NCBI RefSeq assembly: GCF_030406405.1
Contig: NZ_JAUEPL010000021.1
Span: 1 to 64,000, forward strand
Length of the DNA: 64,000 bases
Direction of reading: 5' to 3'
Origin: Streptomyces ficellus
GTDB taxonomy: Bacteria > Actinomycetota > Actinomycetes > Streptomycetales > Streptomycetaceae
Notes under the pieces: model-generated
What the model saw: the letters and a program-made list of their open reading frames with translations, nothing else
Told to the model about the DNA's origin: nothing
Database searches by the model: none
Shown here: piece by piece, positions 31,324 to 39,758 of the stretch
Position numbering within the stretch: the stretch's first letter is position 1
Layout: each line of letters opens with the position of its first letter
Translations under genes and position numbers: made by a program

Positions 31324-33068
31324 GCATCCTCAACGAACCTCAGGGTGCCGCCGCGGCAGCCGACGGCTCGCGTGAGCCGTACGAGAACGAGCTGCCCGTA
31401 CGGCCCAAGCACCCCGGCGGCGTCGTCGTGAAGTGGCTGACCACCACCGACCACAAGACGATCGGCACGCTTTACCTGGTCACGTCGTTCGCCTTCTTCT
31501 GCATCGGCGGTCTGCTGGCGCTCTTCATGCGCGCCGAGCTCGCCCGTCCGGGTACGCAGATCATGTCGAACGAGCAGTTCAACCAGGCGTTCACGATGCA
31601 CGGCACGATCATGCTGCTGATGTTCGCGACGCCGCTGTTCGCCGGATTCGCGAACTGGATCATGCCGCTGCAGATCGGCGCGCCCGACGTGGCGTTCCCG
31701 CGGCTGAACATGTTCGCCTACTGGCTGTACCTGTTCGGCTCGCTCATCGCGGTGGCCGGCTTCCTCACCCCGCAGGGTGCGGCCGACTTCGGCTGGTTCG
31801 CCTACGCCCCGCTGTCGGACGCGGTCCGCTCGCCGGGTGTCGGCGCCGACATGTGGATCATGGGTCTGGCCTTCTCCGGCTTCGGTACGATCCTCGGCTC
31901 GGTCAACTTCATCACCACGATCATCTGCATGCGCGCGCCCGGCATGACGATGTTCCGGATGCCGATCTTCACCTGGAACGTGCTGCTGACCGGTGTGCTG
32001 GTCCTGCTCGCCTTCCCGGTGCTGGCCGCGGCGCTCTTCGCGCTGGAGGCGGACCGCAAGTTCGGGTCCCACATCTTCGACGCCGCCAATGGTGGCGCCC
32101 TGCTGTGGCAGCACCTCTTCTGGTTCTTCGGTCACCCCGAGGTCTACATCATCGCCCTGCCGTTCTTCGGCATCGTCTCGGAGATCATCCCGGTCTTCAG
32201 CCGCAAGCCGATGTTCGGCTACATCGGCCTGATCGCCGCGACGATCGCGATCGCGGGCCTGTCCGTGACGGTGTGGGCGCACCACATGTACGTCACCGGC
32301 GGTGTGCTGCTGCCGTTCTTCTCGTTCATGACCTTCCTGATCGCGGTACCGACCGGTGTGAAGTTCTTCAACTGGATCGGCACCATGTGGAAGGGCTCAC
32401 TGTCCTTCGAGACCCCGATGCTCTGGACGATCGGCTTCCTGGTCACCTTCACCTTCGGTGGTCTGACCGGCGTCATCCTGGCCTCGCCCCCGATGGACTT
32501 CCACGTCTCCGACTCGTACTTCGTCGTCGCGCACTTCCACTACGTCGTCTTCGGCACCGTGGTGTTCGCGATGTTCGCCGGATTCCACTTCTGGTGGCCG
32601 AAGTTCACCGGCAAGATGCTGGACGAGCGCCTGGGCAAGATCACGTTCTGGACGCTGTTCATCGGCTTCCACGGCACGTTCCTGGTGCAGCACTGGCTCG
32701 GTGCCGAGGGCATGCCGCGGCGTTACGCGGACTACCTCGCCGCCGACGGCTTCACCCTGCTGAACACCATCTCCACCATCGCGTCGTTCCTGCTGGGTCT
32801 GTCGATCCTGCCGTTCTTCTACAACGTCTGGAAGACCGCCAGGTACGGCAAGAGGGTCGAGGTCGACGACCCGTGGGGCTACGGCCGTTCGCTGGAGTGG
32901 GCGACGTCCTGCCCGCCGCCGCGGCACAACTTCCTCACGCTGCCGCGCATTCGCTCCGAATCCCCGGCCTTCGACCTGCATCACCCTGAGATCGCCGCTG
33001 TCGGCCTGCTGGAGAACCACGGGCAGAAGGACACCGCGCTGTTCGGCGGCAAGGAGGTCGGCAAGTGA
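31320..33068 (+). CDS. ctaD: Cytochrome c oxidase subunit I
   Basis: Catalytic haem-copper subunit with 12 membrane helices, 582 aa. Haem a and a3/CuB ligand regions are visible: MHGTIMLLMF, WQHLFWFFGHPEVYI (CuB His and cross-linked Tyr), HHMYVTGG and DSYFVVAHFHYV. The GTG start overlaps the ctaC stop by 4 bp and the stop overlaps the ctaF start by 4 bp, showing tight coupling. The C-terminal ~60 residues are cytosolic (WATSCPPPRHNF). Confidence 0.97.
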   Translation: MSILNEPQGAAAAADGSREPYENELPVRPKHPGGVVVKWLTTTDHKTIGTLYLVTSFAFFCIGGLLALFMRAELARPGTQIMSNEQFNQAFTMHGTIMLLMFATPLFAGFANWIMPLQIGAPDVAFPRLNMFAYWLYLFGSLIAVAGFLTPQGAADFGWFAYAPLSDAVRSPGVGADMWIMGLAFSGFGTILGSVNFITTIICMRAPGMTMFRMPIFTWNVLLTGVLVLLAFPVLAAALFALEADRKFGSHIFDAANGGALLWQHLFWFFGHPEVYIIALPFFGIVSEIIPVFSRKPMFGYIGLIAATIAIAGLSVTVWAHHMYVTGGVLLPFFSFMTFLIAVPTGVKFFNWIGTMWKGSLSFETPMLWTIGFLVTFTFGGLTGVILASPPMDFHVSDSYFVVAHFHYVVFGTVVFAMFAGFHFWWPKFTGKMLDERLGKITFWTLFIGFHGTFLVQHWLGAEGMPRRYADYLAADGFTLLNTISTIASFLLGLSILPFFYNVWKTARYGKRVEVDDPWGYGRSLEWATSCPPPRHNFLTLPRIRSESPAFDLHHPEIAAVGLLENHGQKDTALFGGKEVGK

Positions 33069-33463
33069 AGATCCAAGGCAAGATGTTCATCTGGCTGAGC
33101 GTCTTCATCCTGGCCATGGCCATCGTCTACGGCCTGTGGTCGAAGGAGCCGGCCGGTACGACGGCGCTGTTCCTGGCCTTCGGACTGTCGATCATGATCG
33201 GCTACTACCTGGCCTTCACGGCCCGGCGAGTGGACGCCATGGCGCAGGACAACAAGGAGGCCGACGTCGCGGACGAGGCCGGTGAGGTCGGCTTCTTCTC
33301 GCCGCACAGCTGGCAGCCGCTCTCGCTGGCGGTCGGTGGCGCCTTCGCCTTCCTGGCCATCGCGCTGGGCTGGTGGCTGCTGTACTTCTCCCTGCCGATG
33401 ATCCTGATCGGCCTCTTCGGCTGGGTCTTCGAGTACTACCGCGGCGAGAACCAGAACCAGTAG
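33065..33463 (+). CDS. ctaF: Cytochrome c oxidase subunit IV (actinobacterial)
   Basis: 132-aa small subunit of the aa3 oxidase with four membrane helices, starting with GTG (MKIQGKMFIWLSVFIL) and ending GWVFEYYRGENQNQ, as in other actinobacterial CtaF. It stabilises the oxidase. Third gene of the ctaCDF operon, followed by a near-perfect palindrome terminator. Confidence 0.95.
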   Translation: MKIQGKMFIWLSVFILAMAIVYGLWSKEPAGTTALFLAFGLSIMIGYYLAFTARRVDAMAQDNKEADVADEAGEVGFFSPHSWQPLSLAVGGAFAFLAIALGWWLLYFSLPMILIGLFGWVFEYYRGENQNQ

Positions 33464-33505
33464 GTCCGCGGCGCTCCGCGAAGCTCCGCGAAGCCTTCGG
33501 GCAAA

Positions 33506-33541
33506 GGGCCCGGCAACCTCCGTACGGAGGCTGCCGGGCCC
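33506..33541 (+). terminator. Terminator after ctaCDF
   Basis: 36-bp near-perfect palindrome (GGGCCCGGCAACCTCCGT paired with ACGGAGGCTGCCGGGCCC), a single mismatch in the 18-bp arms. It lies 42 bp after the ctaF stop and before the L,D-transpeptidase gene. Confidence 0.88.
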
Positions 33542-33597
33542 ACTCGTTTGGAGTCATCCGGCGTGCCGGGGTCGACAGGCATTCCTACCGTGTGCTT

Positions 33598-34839
33598 ATG
33601 AGCCACACGCCACGCCTGCGCACTGTCCTCAGTTGCACCCTGCTGGTCGCCGTCACCGCCGCGACCGCGACCGCGTGCGGTGGTCCGGACGGCCATCCCC
33701 TCTCCGCGAGGCCGTACGACGCGGCCCGTCAGGTCGCGTTCAACACGCCGTCCGGCAGCGTCAAGGCGCCACTGGACAAGCCGCTCGAAGTCACCGCCCG
33801 GGGCAAGGACGGCCGCATCACGGACGTCACGGCCGTCGACACGGCCGGCCACTACCTGGCGGGCGAGCTGTCCGCCGACGGCAGCCGCTGGCGGTCCACG
33901 GCCCCGCTCGTGGCCGGTACGCGCTACACCGTCCGGGTCGCCACGGAGGACCGCGAGGGCTCGCCCGGCGCCCGTACGCTGACATTCGAGACGGCGCCCG
34001 CCAAGAAGCTCCTGAAGGTCGCATTCGGCCCGCAGGCGGGCAAGTACGGCGTCGGGCAGCCCATCACGGCGGAACTCAGCGCCCCGGTCACCACCAAGGC
34101 GGGCAAGGCCGCGGTCGAGCGCTCCCTCAAGGTCCGCTCCGTCCCGGCGGTCGCGGGCGCCTGGCACTGGGTGGACGACAAGAAGCTGCACTATCGCCCG
34201 AAGGAGTTCTGGCCCGTCGGCGCGTCCATCACCGTCACGGGCAACCTGGCGGGCGTCAGGGTCGCGGGCGACCTCTACGGCGGCCCGGTGAAGCCCCTGA
34301 ACCTCAGCATCGGCGACCGCGTCGAGGCCATCACCGACGCGGCGAGCCACCAGATGACGGTCAAGCGCAACGGAAAGGTGATCAACACCATTCCGGTGAC
34401 CACCGGAAAGCCGGGCTTTTCCACCCGTAACGGCATCAAGGTGGTGCTCGGCAAGGAGTACTACGTACGGATGCGCAGCACCACCGTCGGCATCGCCGCG
34501 GGCAGCAGCGAGTCCTACGACCTGCCCGTCTACTACGCCACCCGGGTCACCTGGAGCGGTGAATACGTCCACGCCGCGCCGTGGTCGGCCGGCTCACACG
34601 GGTCCGCCAACGTCAGCCACGGCTGCACCGGCATGTCCACCAGCAACGCCGCCTGGTTCTACCAGACGGTCCGCCCCGGCGACCTCGTCACCGTCATCAA
34701 CAGTGACGGCAAGGAGATGGACCACTTCGGCAACGGCTTCGGCGACTGGAACCTGCCCTGGCACAAGTGGCAAGCCGGCAGCGCCGCCCTCGCCGACGCC
34801 CCCCGCACCCACCACCTCCGGCTCCAGCCGGGCCTGTGA
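33598..34839 (+). CDS. Secreted L,D-transpeptidase (YkuD) with Ig-like domains
   Basis: 413-aa cell-wall enzyme forming 3-3 peptidoglycan cross-links. N-terminal signal with a weak lipobox-like ATAC (Cys27); two Ig-like domains (about 40-260) as in mycobacterial LdtMt2-type proteins; then a YkuD domain with EYVHAAPWS and SHGCTGMS (catalytic His and Cys), and a C-terminal Trp-rich extension (GDWNLPWHKWQ). ATG 33598 begins MSHTPRLRT; a GTG lies six bases upstream. It is inserted between ctaF and ctaE. Confidence 0.92.
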   Translation: MSHTPRLRTVLSCTLLVAVTAATATACGGPDGHPLSARPYDAARQVAFNTPSGSVKAPLDKPLEVTARGKDGRITDVTAVDTAGHYLAGELSADGSRWRSTAPLVAGTRYTVRVATEDREGSPGARTLTFETAPAKKLLKVAFGPQAGKYGVGQPITAELSAPVTTKAGKAAVERSLKVRSVPAVAGAWHWVDDKKLHYRPKEFWPVGASITVTGNLAGVRVAGDLYGGPVKPLNLSIGDRVEAITDAASHQMTVKRNGKVINTIPVTTGKPGFSTRNGIKVVLGKEYYVRMRSTTVGIAAGSSESYDLPVYYATRVTWSGEYVHAAPWSAGSHGSANVSHGCTGMSTSNAAWFYQTVRPGDLVTVINSDGKEMDHFGNGFGDWNLPWHKWQAGSAALADAPRTHHLRLQPGL

Positions 34840-34853
34840 GGCGAACCGAGCCC
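34838..34853. repeat. Fragment of the dispersed intergenic repeat
   Basis: GAGGCGAACCGAGCCC at the 3' end of the L,D-transpeptidase gene is identical to the right-hand end of copy B (about 30133-30148). Only this end of the element is present, in the 24-bp gap between convergent genes. Confidence 0.5.
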
Positions 34854-34863
34854 GGAAGAGGTG

Positions 34864-35265
34864 TCACGCCTCCACGGCGAGGCGGGAGCGCAGCAGGGCG
34901 GCCAGGGTGTCCGCGAGCTCGACCGGGTCGACCGGGAGGGTCACCGCGGCGTCCGCGCGGCTCCAGGTGGCCAGCCAGGCGTCCTGCGGGCGGCCGATCA
35001 GCAGCAGCACGGGCGGGCAGCGGAAGATCTCGTCCTTGATCTGCCGGCAGACCCCCATGCCGCCCGCCGGAGCCGCCTCGCCGTCCAGGACGCAGACGTC
35101 GACGCCGCCCTCGTCCAGGGCCTTCAGGACGGCCGGCAGCGTCGCGCACTCGATGTACTCGACCGGGGGAACGTCGGCCGCGGGCCTGCGCCCGGCCGCC
35201 AGCCGCACCTGCGCGCGGGTGTTGGCGTCGTCGCTGTAGACCAGGACGGTGGCGCTCGACTGCAT
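34864..35265 (-). CDS. Degenerate (pseudo-)receiver domain protein
   Basis: 133-aa stand-alone CheY-like protein with no output domain. It has the acidic pocket (SDD, residues 11-13) and the phosphoacceptor-type Asp61 (CVLDGEAAPAGG), but the conserved Lys before the cis-Pro is Leu110 (AVTLPVDP) and the Thr/Ser switch is absent (LLLIGRP). Phosphorylation-driven switching is therefore doubtful; it may bind a partner or ligand. ATG 35263-35265 has GGAGG close upstream. Divergent from ctaE. Confidence 0.85.
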   Translation of the reverse strand: MQSSATVLVYSDDANTRAQVRLAAGRRPAADVPPVEYIECATLPAVLKALDEGGVDVCVLDGEAAPAGGMGVCRQIKDEIFRCPPVLLLIGRPQDAWLATWSRADAAVTLPVDPVELADTLAALLRSRLAVEA

Positions 35266-35445
35266 TGTTCCTCCGAGTACGTCGGCGGCATGGGCAGGAA
35301 CCGATGGGCCGGATGCTACTCCGTCCCCCACCGTGTCAACACCGGTTCGGACATCCCTTCGACGGCCGTTCCGCCGGGCCGTCAGGGCCGGTCGGACCGT
35401 ACCAACACACCGAACGGCACCCCCCGGAGTGAGGGCGGGATAAGC

Positions 35446-35464
35446 GACCGACATAATGTCGGTC
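35446..35464 (+). promoter_or_regulatory. Palindrome spanning the ctaE start codon
   Basis: GACCGACATAATGTCGGTC: two perfect 9-bp arms around one central base. It overlaps the annotated ATG (35456) and abuts an in-frame GTG (35465). It may be an operator, or an RNA hairpin hiding the ATG. Confidence 0.5.
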
Positions 35465-36076
35465 GTGGCGACAGCAACGACAGTAGAAACCGGGCACGCG
35501 CACCCGTCGGTCAATCGGCCGAACCTCACCAGCGTCGGAACCATCATCTGGCTGAGTTCCGAGCTGATGTTCTTCGCGGCCCTCTTCGCGATGTACTTCA
35601 CCCTGCGATCGGTAACGGGTGCCGAGTTCTGGGCAGAGAAAGCCGATGCGCTGAACTTCCCGTTCTCGGCGACCAACACCACGATCCTGGTGCTCTCCTC
35701 GCTCACCTGCCAGCTCGGCGTGTTCGCCGCCGAGCGGGGCGATGTGAAGAAGCTCCGGGCGTGGTTCATCATCACGTTCGTGATGGGTGCGATCTTCATC
35801 GGAGGCCAGGTCTTCGAGTACACCGAGCTGGTCAAGCACGAGGGCCTCTCGCTCTCGTCCGACCCGTACGGCTCCGTGTTCTACCTGACGACCGGTTTCC
35901 ACGGCCTGCACGTGACGGGCGGTCTCATCGCCTTCCTGCTGGTCCTCGGCCGTACCTACGCGGCCCGGAGATTCACTCACGAGCAGGCAACCGCCGCCAT
36001 CGTCGTGTCCTACTACTGGCACTTCGTCGATGTCGTCTGGATCGGCCTCTTCGCCACGATCTACATGATCAAGTAA
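35456..36076 (+). CDS. ctaE: Cytochrome c oxidase subunit III
   Basis: 206-aa subunit III of the aa3 oxidase with five membrane helices; conserved SSELMFFAALFAMYF, Glu-containing GGQVFEYTEL and SYYWHFVDVVWIGLF. ATG 35456 gives MSVVATATTVETGHAHPSV; an in-frame GTG at 35465 is an alternative because the ATG is buried in the palindrome and the Shine-Dalgarno (GAGGGCGGGA) is distant. Followed by qcrC after 65 bp, so ctaE-qcrCAB form one unit. Confidence 0.95.
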   Translation: MSVVATATTVETGHAHPSVNRPNLTSVGTIIWLSSELMFFAALFAMYFTLRSVTGAEFWAEKADALNFPFSATNTTILVLSSLTCQLGVFAAERGDVKKLRAWFIITFVMGAIFIGGQVFEYTELVKHEGLSLSSDPYGSVFYLTTGFHGLHVTGGLIAFLLVLGRTYAARRFTHEQATAAIVVSYYWHFVDVVWIGLFATIYMIK

Positions 36077-36141
36077 TCGGGCCGGACGCCCGAGACATCC
36101 AGCAAGCACCGACGCAGAAGATCCTGACACCGGGGTAATCC

Positions 36142-36951
36142 GTGAAAAAGCTCTCCGCACGACGACGCCATCCGCTGGCGGCGGTCGTCGTCCTACTCCT
36201 CGCGCTGGCGGCCACTGGGGGGCTGTACGCCGCGTTCGCGCCCGCGGGCAAGGCGCAGGCCGACGAAACCGCCCAGTCCCTCGCCATCGAGGAGGGCAAG
36301 AAGCTCTACACCGTCGGCTGCGCCAGCTGCCACGGAACCGGCGGTCAGGGAACCACTGACGGCCCGAGCCTCGTCGGCGTCGGCTCCGCAGCCGTGGACT
36401 TCCAGGTCGGCACCGGCCGTATGCCGGCGCAGCAGCCCGGCGCCCAGGTGCCGGAGAAGAGGAACATCTACTCGCAGGCCGAGATCGACCAGCTCGCCGC
36501 GTACGTAGCCTCCCTCGGCCCCGGTCCCATCACGCCGACCGAGAAGCAGTACAGCCCGCAAGGCGCGGACATCGCCCGTGGTGGCGACCTGTTCCGCACC
36601 AACTGCGCCCAGTGCCACAACTTCACGGGCGCGGGCGGTGCCCTGACGCACGGCAAGTACGCCCCGCCGCTGACAGACGTGAGCCCGAAGCACATCTACG
36701 AGGCCATGCAGACCGGCCCGCAGAACATGCCCTCCTTCCCCGACACGATCATGCCGGAGAAGGAAAAGAAGGACATCATCGCGTACATCCGGACAGTGAA
36801 CGACGACAGGACCGCGACCCCCGGCGGCTTCGCGCTGGGCGGCGTCGGCCCCGTCAGCGAGGGTCTGTTCGGGTGGATCTTCGGTCTGGGTTCGCTGATC
36901 GCCGTCGCCGTCTGGGTCGCGGCCCACACCGCTAAGGCCAAGAAGTCATGA
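36142..36951 (+). CDS. qcrC: Dihaem cytochrome cc subunit of the bc1 complex
   Basis: 269-aa membrane-bound dihaem cytochrome that carries electrons directly from bc1 to CuA in the actinobacterial supercomplex. An N-terminal membrane anchor (about 10-32), two haem-c motifs CASCH and CAQCH with downstream Met ligands (GRMPAQQP, NMPSFPD), and a C-terminal membrane helix (WIFGLGSLIAVAVWVAAH). Start GTG 36142; its TGA overlaps the qcrA ATG (ATGA). Confidence 0.96.
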   Translation: MKKLSARRRHPLAAVVVLLLALAATGGLYAAFAPAGKAQADETAQSLAIEEGKKLYTVGCASCHGTGGQGTTDGPSLVGVGSAAVDFQVGTGRMPAQQPGAQVPEKRNIYSQAEIDQLAAYVASLGPGPITPTEKQYSPQGADIARGGDLFRTNCAQCHNFTGAGGALTHGKYAPPLTDVSPKHIYEAMQTGPQNMPSFPDTIMPEKEKKDIIAYIRTVNDDRTATPGGFALGGVGPVSEGLFGWIFGLGSLIAVAVWVAAHTAKAKKS

Positions 36952-37997
36952 GTAGCCAAGAGATTTCCAAGGAGAGCCTGCCGAGCGAGCAGGACACCGC
37001 GCACGGCACGGCGGTAGCCGAGAACCCGTTCGCCGACCCGGGGCTGCCACCCCACAAGCCGCGCATCCAGGACATCGACGAGCGGGCCGCCAAGCGGTCC
37101 GAGCGCACGGTCGCCCTGCTGTTCACGACGTCGATGCTGGCCACCGTCGCCTTCATCGCCTCGTTCGTGATCTTCCCGGTCGACCAGATCGTCTACGTCT
37201 GGCCGCTGGGCCACGTCAGCGCGACGAACCTGTCGCTCGGCCTGACGCTGGGCCTCGCGCTCTTCTGCATCGGCGCGGGCGCGGTCCACTGGGCCCGCAC
37301 CCTGATGTCCGACCACGAGATGGCCGACGACCGGCACCCGATCGAGGCCACGCCCGAGGTCAAGGCCAAGGTCATGGCCGACTTCGCGGACGGTGCGCGC
37401 GAGTCGGCGCTCGGCCGGCGCAAGCTGATCCGCAACACCATGTTCGGCGCGCTGGCCATGGTGCCGCTCTCCGGTGTGGTGCTGCTGCGTGAGCTGGGCC
37501 CGCTGCCCGAGAAGAAGCTGTTCCACACCGCGTGGTCCAGGGGCAAGCAGCTCATCAACATGAACACGAACGAGCCGCTGCGCCCCGAGGACATCGTCGT
37601 CGGCTCGCTCACCTTCGCCAAGCCCGAGGGCCTGGAGGAGGACGACCACGAGTTCAACACCGAGATCGCCAAGGCCGCCCTGATGATCGTCCGGATCCTG
37701 CCGGAGGACATCAAGGACAAGCGCGAGCTGGAGTGGTCGCACGACGGCATCGTGGCCTTCTCCAAGATCTGCACCCACGTGGGCTGCCCGATCTCCCTGT
37801 ACGAGCAGCAGACCCACCACGTCCTCTGCCCGTGCCACCAGTCCACCTTCGACCTCTCCGACGGCGCCCGCGTCATCTTCGGCCCGGCCGGCCACGCCCT
37901 TCCGCAGCTGCGGATCGGCGTGAATGACGAGGGCTTCCTCGAGGCGCTCGGCGACTTCCCCGAGCCCGTCGGCCCTGCATTCTGGGAGCGCGGATGA
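36948..37997 (+). CDS. qcrA: Rieske iron-sulfur subunit of the bc1 complex
   Basis: 349-aa actinobacterial-type Rieske protein with three N-terminal membrane helices (about 50-75, 85-110, 145-170) and the [2Fe-2S] site CTHVGCPI / CPCHQSTFD. It passes electrons from menaquinol to cytochrome cc. Coupled by 4-bp ATGA overlaps to both qcrC and qcrB. Confidence 0.96.
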   Translation: MSSQEISKESLPSEQDTAHGTAVAENPFADPGLPPHKPRIQDIDERAAKRSERTVALLFTTSMLATVAFIASFVIFPVDQIVYVWPLGHVSATNLSLGLTLGLALFCIGAGAVHWARTLMSDHEMADDRHPIEATPEVKAKVMADFADGARESALGRRKLIRNTMFGALAMVPLSGVVLLRELGPLPEKKLFHTAWSRGKQLINMNTNEPLRPEDIVVGSLTFAKPEGLEEDDHEFNTEIAKAALMIVRILPEDIKDKRELEWSHDGIVAFSKICTHVGCPISLYEQQTHHVLCPCHQSTFDLSDGARVIFGPAGHALPQLRIGVNDEGFLEALGDFPEPVGPAFWERG

Positions 37998-39625
37998 GCA
38001 CCACGACCGCATCAGACAGCAAGCGCAAGGCGCCCGCCGGCGAGCGGGTGGCCGACTGGGCCGACGGCCGGCTGGGGATCTACGGGTTGGCCAAGGCCAA
38101 CATGCGGAAGATCTTCCCGGACCACTGGTCCTTCATGCTGGGTGAGATCTGCCTCTACAGCTTCATCATCATCATCCTCACGGGTGTGTACCTGACGCTG
38201 TTCTTCCACCCGAGCATGAACGAGATCGAGTACCACGGTTCGTACGTGCCGATGCAGGGCATCCGCATGACCGAGGCGTACGCCTCGACGCTCGACATCA
38301 GCTTCGACGTCCGCGGTGGTCTGCTCATCCGGCAGATCCACCACTGGGCCGCGGTGATCTTCCTCGCCGGCATGTTCGTGCACATGATGCGCGTCTTCTT
38401 CACCGGCGCGTTCCGCAAGCCGCGCGAGGTCAACTGGCTCTTCGGCTTCCTGCTGCTCGTCCTGGGCATGTTCACCGGCTTCACCGGTTACTCGCTCCCG
38501 GACGACCTGCTCTCCGGCACCGGTGTCCGCTTCACGCAGGGCGCGATCCTGTCCATGCCGATCGTCGGCACGTACATCTCGATGTTCCTGTTCGGCGGGG
38601 AGTTCCCCGGCCACGACATGGTGGCCCGGTTCTACTCGATCCACATCCTGCTGCTGCCGGGCATCATGCTCGGCCTCGTGGTGGCGCACCTGATCCTGGT
38701 CTTCTACCACAAGCACACGCAGTTCCCCGGCCCCGGCCGGACGAACAACAACGTCGTGGGCATGCCGCTGCTGCCGGTCTACATGGCCAAGGCCGGAGGC
38801 TTCTTCTTCCTGGTCTTCGGTGTCATCGCGGTCATCTCCGGCATGTTCACCATCAACCCGATCTGGACCATGGGTCCGTACCGTCCGGACCAGGTGTCCA
38901 CCGGCGCCCAGCCCGACTGGTACATGGGCTTCGCCGAGGGTCTCGTCCGCGTGATGCCGGGCTGGGAGATCAACCTGTGGGGCCACACGCTCGTCCTGGG
39001 CGTGTTCATCCCGCTGGTGGTGTTCGGTCTGATGCTCGCCGCGATCGCGCTCTACCCGTTCATCGAGGCGTGGATCACCGGTGACAAGCGCGAGCACCAC
39101 ATCCTGGACCGGCCGCGCAACGCGCCGACCCGCACGGCCCTCGGTGTCGCCTGGGTCACCGCCTACATGATCATGCTGGTCGGTGGTGGCAACGACATCT
39201 TCGCCACCCACTTCCACCTGTCGATCAACGCCATCACCTGGTTCGTCCGGATCGCCTTCTTCGCCGGACCGGTCATCGCGTTCATCGTCACCAAGCGGAT
39301 CTGCCTGGGCCTCCAGCGGCGCGACCGCGACAAGGTGCTGCACGGACGCGAGTCCGGCATCATCAAGCGCCTGCCGCACGGCGAGTTCGTCGAGATCCAC
39401 GAGCCGCTCAGCCAGGCTCAGCGTTACTCGCTCACCGCGCACGAGCAGTACACGCCGGCCGAGATCGGCCCGACGGTCGACGAGAACGGCGTCGAGCGCA
39501 AGCCCACGCGCATGCAGAAGCTCCGCGCCAAGCTGAGCAAGGGCTACTACGGCGAGGGCAACCAGATCCCCAAGCCCACCGTCGAGGAGTACCAGGAGAT
39601 CACCAGCGGCCACGGCCACCACTGA
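37994..39625 (+). CDS. qcrB: Cytochrome b subunit of the bc1 complex
   Basis: 543-aa menaquinol-oxidising cytochrome b with eight or nine membrane helices. Haem-b His pairs lie in RQIHHWAAVIFLAGMFVHM and FYSIHILLLPG/VVAHLILVF, and the Qo-site PDWYMGF is present in place of PEWY. A ~120-residue cytosolic C-terminal extension (KRLPHGEFVEIHEPLSQAQ) is typical of actinobacteria. Last gene of ctaE-qcrCAB. Confidence 0.96.
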   Translation: MSTTTASDSKRKAPAGERVADWADGRLGIYGLAKANMRKIFPDHWSFMLGEICLYSFIIIILTGVYLTLFFHPSMNEIEYHGSYVPMQGIRMTEAYASTLDISFDVRGGLLIRQIHHWAAVIFLAGMFVHMMRVFFTGAFRKPREVNWLFGFLLLVLGMFTGFTGYSLPDDLLSGTGVRFTQGAILSMPIVGTYISMFLFGGEFPGHDMVARFYSIHILLLPGIMLGLVVAHLILVFYHKHTQFPGPGRTNNNVVGMPLLPVYMAKAGGFFFLVFGVIAVISGMFTINPIWTMGPYRPDQVSTGAQPDWYMGFAEGLVRVMPGWEINLWGHTLVLGVFIPLVVFGLMLAAIALYPFIEAWITGDKREHHILDRPRNAPTRTALGVAWVTAYMIMLVGGGNDIFATHFHLSINAITWFVRIAFFAGPVIAFIVTKRICLGLQRRDRDKVLHGRESGIIKRLPHGEFVEIHEPLSQAQRYSLTAHEQYTPAEIGPTVDENGVERKPTRMQKLRAKLSKGYYGEGNQIPKPTVEEYQEITSGHGHH

Positions 39626-39665
39626 TCGCCTGGTCCGCCTGACCTGAAGGTCGCCACACCGCATC

Positions 39666-39697
39666 GAGCCCCGTCCACTCACCGGACGGGGCTCTTT
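39666..39697 (+). terminator. Intrinsic terminator after qcrB
   Basis: 11-bp stem GAGCCCCGTCC / GGACGGGGCTC with a 7-nt loop, followed by TTT; 40 bp after the qcrB stop. Confidence 0.9.
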
Positions 39698-39758
39698 GCC
39701 GTGTCCGGCGCTCGATAGGCTGTGGTCGACTGTGTAGGTACGGACACCAGGAGCGACC

